A program made the translations under genes and the position numbers. From Bacillota bacterium (GTDB taxonomy: Bacteria; Bacillota_E; Sulfobacillia; Sulfobacillales; JAIMBI01): a stretch of 8,105 nt of DNA. The notes under the pieces were generated by a model. The model was given only the letters and a program-made list of their open reading frames with translations. It searched no databases and was not told the DNA's origin. The stretch is from contig JAKARZ010000074.1 of the NCBI GenBank assembly GCA_021828405.1, positions 1-8,105 on the forward strand, written 5' to 3'. Positions 1-7,000 of the stretch are shown one piece after another (the first letter of the stretch is position 1; the number at the start of each line of letters is the position of its first letter).

Positions 1-2
1 GG

Positions 3-71
3 GCCGGCCCGCCCCAGCCCCCGGCCCTGCCGGACCGCGTGGCGATCAATCCCCCCGAGGATCCCCCGTAA
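3..71 (+). CDS. Possible C-terminal end of a gene entering from the left edge
   Basis: In the third plus-strand frame the first 22 codons are open and end at TAA (69-71). Nearly all of these codons end in G or C, as expected for a coding tail in a GC-rich genome. The peptide is rich in Pro and ends in Ile-Asn-Pro-Pro-Glu-Asp-Pro-Pro, which could be an unstructured C-terminus. The DNA just after the stop turns A-rich, consistent with leaving a gene. With so few codons the product cannot be identified, and the open frame could be chance because GC-rich DNA has few stops. Confidence 0.3.
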   Translation, partial: AGPPQPPALPDRVAINPPEDPP

Positions 72-394
72 AAAGAGAGCGAGAATTTCTTGTGCTGATC
101 TGTCCCCGGGGGCTTGACACCTACCGAGCTCGCCCCCCTGCCATGGCCGGTCGGGGGCTGCGGCAGTACTGGTGTTCGAGACTAGTCGTCGTGCTTGGGC
201 GCCGGTTCCTTCCGTCGTGATCGTGATGGCCAAGCGCTCGGCGAGTCCGATCACGAGGGCGCGGTCCGTTCGCGAGAGGTGTGGCCACAACTCTCTCTGG
301 TGTGTGCTGGGCACCGTGCCTGACGTTGCAGATCCAGTGGTCCGGCGCAGAGAACCGCGCGACATTAGCGCCCATCAAGCAGACCCGTCGACCC
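72..394. other. Stretch without a convincing gene
   Basis: The stretch begins A-rich (about 70-95) and returns to high GC. Short open frames exist on both strands, but none has a good ribosome binding site, a recognisable domain or clear coding character. One minus-strand frame across roughly 130-310 reads like a helix-forming peptide (it contains Asp-Arg-Ala-Leu-Val-Ile-Gly-Leu-Ala-Glu-Arg-Leu). It could be a fragment of an old gene, but I could not match it to a family. No terminator hairpin followed by a T run was seen. Confidence 0.4.
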
Positions 395-496
395 ATGACA
401 ATTCCTGCGGCTGGCACGCTGCGAGATGTGTTTCCTGTGAGCACCGATTACGTGGGCGCGCTCAGGGATGAGGCGGAGCGGCAATCGTGGCGGTAG
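395..496 (+). CDS. Small open frame overlapping the PIN toxin start; possible antitoxin remnant
   Basis: A 33-residue frame runs from ATG at 395 to TAG at 494-496. It ends with the charged stretch Ala-Leu-Arg-Asp-Glu-Ala-Glu-Arg-Gln. Its stop lies inside the start of the PIN-domain gene (GTG at 487), a 10-base overlap, and antitoxin and toxin genes of VapBC pairs often overlap in this way. The frame is open further upstream (from 281), so the true start is unclear, and no good Shine-Dalgarno precedes 395. No ribbon-helix-helix, AbrB or Phd motif can be seen, and the frame is short for a VapB. It may be a decayed antitoxin, a truncated one, or chance. Confidence 0.2.
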   Translation: MTIPAAGTLRDVFPVSTDYVGALRDEAERQSWR

Positions 497-904
497 GCTT
501 GCTGGTGGATACGTCTCCTCATCTGCCACCTCCGAGGCGAGGACTCTCGATGCATCGGGTACATGAGCCGGATCGCGGCAGGGGAGCTGGATGGCTACGT
601 GTCCGCGCTGACGCTCTCCGAGTTCTACGCCAGCGAAAAAGTTGGCGGAAGTGAGGAAGCCGTGATCGACCAACTGCTCATGCCGTTCCAGTTGGTCGCT
701 CCCAGCCGCGATGTGGTCGCCCTCGCGGGCCGTTTAGTTCGGCAGTGGCGGCGGTCCCACGGCATGGGGCTCGTTGATGCATTGGTCGGCGCCACGGCAC
801 TCTCGCTCGAGATTCCGATTCTCACGCTGAACACCAAGCTTTTTCTGTGCATCCCGGGATTGGTGGTGATCACGCTAACGGCCGGCAGCAACGACCAACG
901 GTAA
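487..904 (+). pseudogene. VapC-like PIN-domain toxin gene, frameshifted near its 5' end
   Basis: PIN-domain VapC toxins are Mg2+-dependent RNases of type II toxin-antitoxin pairs. From GTG at 487, with GGCGGAG 9 bases upstream, the frame reads (M)AVGLLVDTS, the usual PIN N-terminus with the first catalytic Asp. Homology then moves to another frame at about 514-520, where it continues LICHLRGEDS and runs without a break to the stop at 902-904. The second frame holds LSEFYAS (Glu), GLVDALVGATA (Asp) and LTLNTK, the conserved later PIN motifs. The segment is 418 bases. Adding 2 bases at the junction would give DTS-x-LI and 139 residues, a normal VapC length. As written, only a 113-residue product from the internal ATG at 563 is possible. 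It would lack the first strand and first catalytic Asp and would probably be inactive. A sequencing error is the main alternative to a real mutation. Confidence 0.78.
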
Positions 905-943
905 CGGCCATTTAACTTGGCCGCCCCTTGGCGAGTGCGCGTC

Positions 944-972
944 TCGACGGGAGTATCGCCCGGTCGTATGAT
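944..972 (+). promoter_or_regulatory. Putative sigma-70-type promoter for the Uma2 gene
   Basis: TCGACG at 944-949 matches the -35 consensus at 4 of 6 bases, and TATGAT at 967-972 matches the -10 consensus at 5 of 6. They are 17 bases apart, the ideal spacing. Transcription would start near 979, just before the purine-rich ribosome binding site AGGGGGTGGGG (980-990) and the ATG at 993, giving a very short leader. This is the most AT-containing spot in the 88-base gap after the PIN remnant. It is a prediction from base match and position only. Confidence 0.45.
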
Positions 973-992
973 AACTCCCAGGGGGTGGGGAC

Positions 993-1532
993 ATGGACGC
1001 AGTGGATCATCGCTACGTGTATGAGGATCTACTGACCATGCCTGACGACGGCAATCGGTACGAGCTGCTGGAGGGAGAGCTGGTAGTGAGCCCGTCAGCC
1101 AAGCCACGCCACCAGCAGGTTGTCAAGAACCTCATCGTGTCCCTGGCCCGCTGGGAAGCGGCCAAGCTCGGCCGAGTCTACTCAGCTCCCTTGGATGTCG
1201 TGTTTGGCCCGCACACCGTGTTCGAACCCGACGTCCTTTTCATCCGCGCCGAGCATCTGTCCATCGTGAAGGAGAGCAACGTGAGCGGGCCTCCGGATCT
1301 CGTGGTGGAGGTGCTGTCGGAAAGCACCCGGCGGATCGATCTGGGGCGGAAGCTTCGAGCCTACGGACGACACGGGGTGGACGAGTACTGGGTGGTGGAC
1401 CCCACCGAACACACAGTCCACGTGTTTCGTCGCGAGGGCCCAGCCTTCGTCGCCACGGGCGTCTTCGGTGCCGGCGACGGCCTCACGTACCTGGGGATGC
1501 CTCTCGCCATCGCCGACATCCTGGCGGATTGA
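993..1532 (+). CDS. Uma2-family (DUF820) putative restriction-like endonuclease
   Basis: A 179-residue protein with the full Uma2 layout. The N-terminal helix-turn region carries RYELLEGELVVSPS (residues 22-35), followed by the conserved PxxxHQ-type segment (38-42) and a helix. The nuclease core has EPDVLF (78-83, acidic residue D80), PDLVVEVLSEST (101-112, E106), then DLGRKLRAYGRHGVDEYWVVDP (116-137). This pattern belongs to the PD-(D/E)XK nuclease fold. The length is normal for the family and no catalytic position appears lost. Uma2 proteins often occur in many genome copies, and their substrate and biological role are poorly known. The start is well supported by AGGGGGTGGGG directly upstream of the ATG. 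It lies 88 bases after the broken PIN gene on the same strand and probably has its own promoter. Its TGA is followed within about 20 bases by the 3' end of a degraded dehydrogenase on the other strand. Confidence 0.92.
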   Translation: MDAVDHRYVYEDLLTMPDDGNRYELLEGELVVSPSAKPRHQQVVKNLIVSLARWEAAKLGRVYSAPLDVVFGPHTVFEPDVLFIRAEHLSIVKESNVSGPPDLVVEVLSESTRRIDLGRKLRAYGRHGVDEYWVVDPTEHTVHVFRREGPAFVATGVFGAGDGLTYLGMPLAIADILAD

Positions 1533-1547
1533 TCAACGGCTACAGGG

Positions 1548-1785
1548 GGTATGCCCTGCTGCGCCAGGTAGCCTCCATCGATGACCACTGCTTGGCCGGT
1601 AAGGTTGCGACCCTGCTCTGAGGCCAAGAGCACCGCACAGGCGGCGCCCTCTTGGGGATCCAGCAGGCGACGCTGCGGGGCCAGCAGATAAATCACGTCG
1701 TTCACGTGCGAGTGTTGCAACTGGCTTCTGATGGGCGGTGTATCCACGTACCCCAACCACAGTGCATTCACCGCGTCCCGCGCTG
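1548..1785 (-). pseudogene. C-terminal stub of a short-chain dehydrogenase (3-hydroxybutyrate dehydrogenase type)
   Basis: Read on the minus strand, this segment encodes VNALWLGYVDTPPIRSQL, then RRLLDPQEGAACAVLLASE and LTGQAVVIDGGYLAQ. These are the last conserved blocks of the classical SDR fold, and the closing GGYLAQ with GYVDTP upstream is typical of 3-hydroxybutyrate dehydrogenases. Only about 75 of the usual 250-260 residues are recognisable. The Rossmann Gly motif and the catalytic Ser and Tyr-x-x-x-Lys are absent. Between SQL and RRLLDP the loop seems shorter than usual, suggesting an in-frame deletion. The expected stop right after the final Ala-Gln is replaced by CAG, and the frame runs on into the antisense of the Uma2 gene. 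Upstream of about 1785 the similarity disappears. It would not make a working enzyme. Confidence 0.82.
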
Positions 1786-1937
1786 TCGCAGCGGCAGGTA
1801 TGCCTGAAGCACACCGGGCAGGGTCCGAAGCAGGTGAGGGCAGTCCAGCGGCCCTCCCAATCCACCTGGTTGCGGCACGGCCCACATTCCCGCGACCAGC
1901 GGAGTAGCGTCTGGGTGCACGCCACGCCCCCGGGTGG

Positions 1938-2772
1938 TCAGAACGCCAACGGCTTCGCGGCAACGCCACGTTGGGGATCAAGACCCATCCCAAAGAGCTT
2001 CCAGGGCAGCCGCTCGACGTCGGGGCGCTCCGGGTGGGTCGCGTGCCGTCGCACCCACCACCAACTCGCGGTACCGGCCATCGCCGCAAACCGGCCCACT
2101 ACCCGGCGCGTCTGGGCTCCCATCGGCTGCGGCGTCGTGGCCACCCGGGCACTGTCCCATCTGCCCCAGCGTCGCCAGATCCATTCCCGACCCGTCCGAT
2201 ACGATACGGTCGTCGCTCCCCCGCACCACCAGCACAGAGTGGGTCGGGTCCATCGCCGCATCCCAGCGAGTTCACCCGCGCCGCATCACCGCGTTGGCGA
2301 TGCCATCGCACCCGGGCGCCTGACCCGGCCCGGTGCGACTCGGCACAGACAAGACGTGAGAGAAGCCTGGCCCCACAGGCGTGGACAGCAACCCGCCGAC
2401 AAACAGAACGTCGTGGGCCAGGGCCATCCAAAAAGGCGGCCCGTGATACACGCCGTGGTTCATCACGACCCCCGAGCCGACCGCATCCGCCATAGCCAAA
2501 CGGCGACCGCGGCGAGTCAGGCAACCCGCTCCGGGCGCGTCATGGCGGCGTGCATCCCGACGCCACCCCTCGCCATCCTGCCAGAGAAGGCTGGACTCCA
2601 CGTGGAGAGCGGCTGCGAACGCGGCCAGGTCACCCGCCCCATCGGACACACCACGCATGGAGCCGATGGGACACGCCTCGTTGTGCCTGAACCCGCGCAG
2701 GTCGGGGGCTAGGAAATACCATCGAAATGCCACCGATTCCATCACCCGAAGCCAAGACCCGTCGGGTGATCC
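1938..2772 (-). pseudogene. Heavily frameshifted alpha/beta hydrolase gene
   Basis: The parts of an alpha/beta hydrolase appear in correct order on the minus strand but in all three frames. In one frame, 2772 to about 2600 reads GSPDGSWLRVMESVAF and YFLAPDLRGF (oxyanion and strand-4 region). At about 2580-2520 a second frame gives GRMARGGVGMHAAMTRPERV then TGA (2519-2517); this is the nucleophile elbow, with Arg or a shift where the G-x-S-x-G serine should be. SPFGYGG (about 2500) sits in the third frame. From about 2465 the first frame returns with a cap-domain stretch (VMNHGVYHGPPF, GLLSTPVGPG), a TGA at 2274-2272, then MDPTHSVLVVRGSDDRIVSD with the catalytic-acid region. Next follow VPGWP, PQPMGAQTRRVVGRFAA, YRELVVGATAR and HATHPERPDV (catalytic-His region), with the frame changing between blocks. 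At least six shifts and two stops make this a clear pseudogene. Its original substrate cannot be told. The SDR stub lies downstream on the same strand. Confidence 0.88.
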
Positions 2773-2890
2773 CTCGCCGCCTCCGACCCCGCCTCGCTAT
2801 AGGCGATGCGGAACTAAGGGTGTCCACCACACGCACGAAAGCGAGGTGCTCCCCACCCCGTCTCTCAGCGCGCCGCTCGACCCGATGCAG

Positions 2891-3871
2891 CTACCGAAAC
2901 CTGCCCATGCCCCCGCCAAACATGCCGCCCATGAGGCCTCCCACCAAGTTGGCCGCCAGATCAGCGGTCAGCAGTGATCCCCAGCTGAGTCCCCCGCCCC
3001 CACCGCCAAAGCCGCCCATGGGATTCATGCCGCCCCATCCCATGGGCATCCCGCCCATGCCAGCCCCTGCCTGGTGGTGCGGAAAAGGAATGGCGGGGCG
3101 CTGCTCCTCCGCCGGCTCCTCCTCAGGCGGATCCTCGGAGCGCGGCGCCTTCTTCGTGACGCCGGGCAGAAACAGCTCCTGCGCGGCGTACAGATACGAC
3201 CGCAGCACGCCGTCGTAGTACATGCGCTCGGCTTCCTCGTGCTCTTCGTCAGGAACGTGCTGGTGGTGCGTGAGCAACCCCAACACCGCGTCGGCGCTGG
3301 CTTTGGCCGTCCGCGCGTCCGTCATCATCAGGACCGGGGTTTTGATGGCTGCCGGGTCCGCGCCTTCTCGCTGCAAAAGCTCAATGCGCGTGCCCAACAG
3401 CTCCTCCGTCTTCTCGGCGGCGCGCCGCATGGCCAGCAGGTGCTCGACCGGGCAGCGACCGGGCGCTTCCAACCGCGGCCCGGGCAACACCGGAAGCGGG
3501 GCTTCCCCACTGCCTTCGTAGGCCACCTCGCGCCGCACCGCCGTCACCAGGGCCGGAACGGCCTGATAAAACTGCGCCGCCTGCAGAAACGTGATGTGCG
3601 GCACATGATTCGGATGGTCGGGGTCCATGAACGCATCCAGCACAAAGGCGTCCGCAAACGTGACCAGCACGTCGGCCGCCAGATAGTAAGCGTCGGCACG
3701 CACAAAGCTGCGCTCCGGGGCTTTGGCGCGCGCGCTCTTGATTTCGTCGTCCAGCTCAAACACCATCTCGCCCAAGCGGCGGAGTCCCGCCAGCTGCTGC
3801 ACGACCGGGTCTTCGTGGTGCAGGCCGAGGCCCGCCGCCAGCCCGTGGTGCCACCGATCTCTGAGTCCCAT
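2891..3871 (-). CDS. Unrecognised 326-residue protein with Gly/Met-rich C-terminal tail
   Basis: I do not recognise this protein. The ATG at 3871 is preferred because GGAAGG lies about 9 bases upstream; an in-frame TTG at 3919 would add 16 poorly structured residues. Residues 1-235 look mainly helical, with three parts: a segment rich in paired acidic and basic residues (20-60), a hydrophobic stretch (61-115, YYLAADVLVTFADAFVLDAF then FLQAAQFYQAVPALVTAVRR), and further helices (142-172, 176-235, the last with a His-rich turn THHQHVPDEEHEE). There is a single Cys at 140. Residues 240-262 form an acidic Pro/Glu linker. Residues 268-326 are dominated by Gly and Met, and within them LLTADLAANLVGGLMGG could insert in or pack against a membrane. 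No signal peptide is apparent. The gene follows the efflux permease on the same strand after about 210 bases, so co-transcription is possible but not shown. An uninterrupted frame with conserved coding character between pseudogenes and an operon suggests it is functional. Confidence 0.8.
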   Translation of the reverse strand: MGLRDRWHHGLAAGLGLHHEDPVVQQLAGLRRLGEMVFELDDEIKSARAKAPERSFVRADAYYLAADVLVTFADAFVLDAFMDPDHPNHVPHITFLQAAQFYQAVPALVTAVRREVAYEGSGEAPLPVLPGPRLEAPGRCPVEHLLAMRRAAEKTEELLGTRIELLQREGADPAAIKTPVLMMTDARTAKASADAVLGLLTHHQHVPDEEHEEAERMYYDGVLRSYLYAAQELFLPGVTKKAPRSEDPPEEEPAEEQRPAIPFPHHQAGAGMGGMPMGWGGMNPMGGFGGGGGGLSWGSLLTADLAANLVGGLMGGMFGGGMGRFR

Positions 3872-4080
3872 GTCCAACCGCCTTCCGCCCGAGCGCAAGC
3901 CCGGAATTTTCTGCCCCAAGTGTAATGCAACGGGCCCTGTGCAGAGCGTGCGGTTTACGCCCGTGTTCCCCTCTACGCCGGCGGTACGCTCGCCAGGCAG
4001 CGCCGTCTAACGGCCGCAGCGGCTACTCCGAGCTCACGGGACCGACCCTCTGCCGCCGGCCGTGGCAGGCGGTGCGCGCG

Positions 4081-7000
4081 TCAGGGCCCGATGCTCGGCC
4101 CGGGCGCGGCCGTGACCCCTGTCGAACGACTGCGACGACTGTCCACGTCGAAAACCGTGTAGAGAATCGGCACGACCAGCAACGTCAGCGCTGTGCTGAC
4201 GATAAGACCACCAACCACCACCACCGCCATCGAAGAGCGCTCCGCGCTGCCGGTGCCTAGCGCCATCGCCAGCGGCAACATGGCAAAAACCATTGTCGCG
4301 GTGGTCATCAGGATAGGACGCAGGCGAGTCTGCCCCGCTTCGATGAGCGCGTCGCGCCGCGCCAACCCCCGCTTGCGCAGCGTTTCGGTGTAGTCGACGA
4401 GTAGGATGGCGTTCTTGGTTACGAGCCCCATGAGCATGATGAGCCCAATGATGGAAAAGATGTTCAGCGTCTGGCCGGTGAGCCCCAGGGCCATCAAGGC
4501 GCCCGCGCCAGCGAAGGGAACGGCGGTCATGACCGAGAGCGGCAGGCGCAGCGACTCGTACAGGGCGGCCAGCAGCATGTACACCAGCAGCACCGACAAC
4601 GTGAGCGCTTCGAACAGGGGCCCAAACGCCTCTGCCTTCTGCTGGGACTGGCCTCCCTTGACAATCTGGTAGCCCGCCGGCAGCGGCATGGCGCTCAGCA
4701 CACGGTGAATGGCCTGATCCGCACGCCCTATCGGCGTGGTACCGCTGACATCCGCTGTGACCGTAGCCGCGTATTGCCGATTGGTCTCTTGGATCACCGT
4801 GGGCGCCGTCCCGTACGTGAATTGACCCAGCGCGGAAAGCGGCACCGACCCGCCCCCAGCGGTCGGCACCGACATGGTTCCAAGTCGCGCCAGCGTCACC
4901 GGGGCACTCATCGCCACCACCACCGGCAGCGACTGGACGGCGCCAGCAGGCCGGTACTGGGAAACCGTCGTCCCAGCCAAACTTCCCGCCAGCGTCTGGG
5001 CAATGGCCTCTGCGGTGACACTGCTGGCAGCGGCCTGGGCGCGACTGACCGTGAACCCAATCTGTGGTAACCCCACTGGCGCACCGTTTGACACGTTCTG
5101 CAGTTGGGGCAGTCGGGCCAAGCGCTGGGTCAAAGTCGTCGCCAGCGCATCGACTCGCGTCTCCGATGGACCGGTGATGGACAAGGAGACCGGCGGCTGG
5201 TCGCCGGGCAGCAGAGGATTCGCCGTCGCCAGCGACACCGCGATGTCAGGGATCCGGGAGGCGATGGCTTGCGTCTCGGCTTCGACGACGAAGATCGAGG
5301 GCCGCGCTTGCCGGCTGGCGAGGGACACGTCGATACGGCCCGCATTCGCCTGACCGGTCAGGCCCGCCACCTGGAAGGTCGACGTGACGCCGGACAGGTG
5401 ACGCACACGCTGGGCAAGCGCCGTGAGGACCTGGCTGGTGCGGCCCAGGGGAGTGCCGGGGGGCATCGTAACGTTGATGGTGAAGAGTCCCGTGTCTTCA
5501 GCCGGAATGAACGCCGTGCTCACAACGCCGAGCGGGATCAGCGCCACGGCACCGGCCAGAGCCACGCCCGCCAGGGCCACGGTCCACCCTCGGTTGGCGA
5601 GAGCCCAGCCGAGAGCCTTTCCATAAAATGTGCGCAGGCTCTCGAATTTCTGATTCCAGCGCTCGCCGAATCGCGTCGGGACGTCTCTCCCGTCTGTCGT
5701 CCACCGGGAGGCTAGCATGGGTGTCAGGGTGAAAGAGATGAGCAGCGAAAACAGGGTGGCCGCGACAATCGTCAAGCCAAACTCCCGAAAAATTTGCCCC
5801 ACGTTTCCGGGTACAATGGCCATTGGCCCATAGACCACCACGTCCGTAAGCGTGATGGCCACGGCCGCACCGCCAATCTCCATCCGTCCCACGTACGCCG
5901 CCTCGTTCGCCGACTTACCCATCGTCCTGTGTCGATGAATATTTTCGAGCACAACGATCGAGTCGTCCACCAAAATCCCTATAAGCAAAGATAGAGCCAT
6001 CAACGAAATAAGATCCAGACTGAATCCCAGTATCGCCATAACGGCAAATGTGGCCAACAGCGAGGTCGGAATAGCCAGCATAATGATAGCCGTGTGCTTG
6101 AGACGGTGCAGAAAAGCTTGCAGGATCAAGCCCGCAAACAAGATCGCCAGCAGCAGATCTTCCTGAACCGACGTCAGGGCGGCCCGGGTGTAGCGAGTCG
6201 CATCGGTCACCACCGCCACCTGAAGGCCGGGCGGCGGTCTCAACGCCCGCAGCAGGTTCGCGATCTCGTTGGCAACGGCAAGGCTGTTGGCACTGGACTG
6301 CTGGGTCACCGACACACCGATGGCGGGGGCGCCGTTGATCTCCGTGACGGATGTGGGCGGCGCGGTCCCGTTGGTGATCGTGGCCACAGCAGACAGGGGA
6401 ACTGGCAGCGGGCCCTGGCCACCGCCGGTGGGGTCCTTGAGCGCCACCGGCGTATTGGCCAACGCGGTCAGCGAAGCGTACCTGCCGAGGGACCGGACCT
6501 GGTAGGACGTTCCCCCTTGGATGAGGGCACCGGCGGGACCGGCGGCATTGTTGGCCGAGATCGCCTGGTCGACCTGCGCCAGGGTGAGTCCGAGGGATTG
6601 GAGCATCGTCGGGTGCACGGCGACGGACACCTGCTGGGATGGCGATCCGGTGACGTCCACGTAGCCCACGCCCGGCAGTTCCTCCACCCGGGGCACCAGC
6701 GTGTTCGCCGTCCACAGGGCCGCCGCGCGAGACGACCCTGTGACCCCAAGCTCCATGATGGGGAGGGCCAGCGGATTGGCTTGGATAATTTGCGGCATCG
6801 ACACCCCGGAGGGCAGCGCGCTCTGGATCTGTTGGATAGCCGCCGTGGCGGCAGCGGCTGCCGCCGGCACATTGGTCCCCGTCACCAGTTGCAGCGTGAT
6901 GCGCTCCTGACCTGTAAGGGCGGTCGCGGTCATGGTCGACAATCCGGGAATGGTCGCCAGGGCATTCTCGACGGGCGTCCCCACCTGATTCAGGACATCA

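Noticed and set aside
114..142. TTGACA at 114-119 as a promoter -35 box
   Set aside because: The DNA 16-18 bases further on is CCTGCC-like with no -10 match, and no gene follows closely.
1533..1925. Cys-rich minus-strand open frame of 130 codons
   Set aside because: It overlaps the SDR stub in another frame. The stub's frame has the clear homology, and the Cys codons arise from reading it out of frame.
1738..2712. Long plus-strand open frame (324 codons)
   Set aside because: It lies opposite the hydrolase and SDR remnants and is rich in Arg, Pro, His and Gln with no recognisable motif. The minus strand carries the real homology.
3074..3925. Long plus-strand open frame (283 codons) opposite the unrecognised protein
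   Set aside because: It is fully antisense to the minus-strand gene, has Arg/Gln/His-rich composition typical of shadow frames in GC-rich DNA, and shows no domain.
3870..4010. 46-codon plus-strand frame with Phe-Cys-Pro-Lys-Cys, and Cys-Arg-Ala-Cys-Gly in the neighbouring frame, resembling a zinc ribbon
   Set aside because: The two Cys pairs are in different frames, no ribosome binding site precedes the ATG, and the frame runs against the direction of both neighbours. Chance is more likely, though a zinc-ribbon relic cannot be excluded.
4050..4068. CTGCC/GGCAG inverted repeat downstream of the permease as a terminator
   Set aside because: The stem is only 5 base pairs around a GC-rich loop and no T run follows on the minus strand.
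5104..5715. Plus-strand open frame of 203 codons inside the permease gene
   Set aside because: It is antisense to well-conserved RND sequence and has Arg/Gly/Gln-rich shadow composition.
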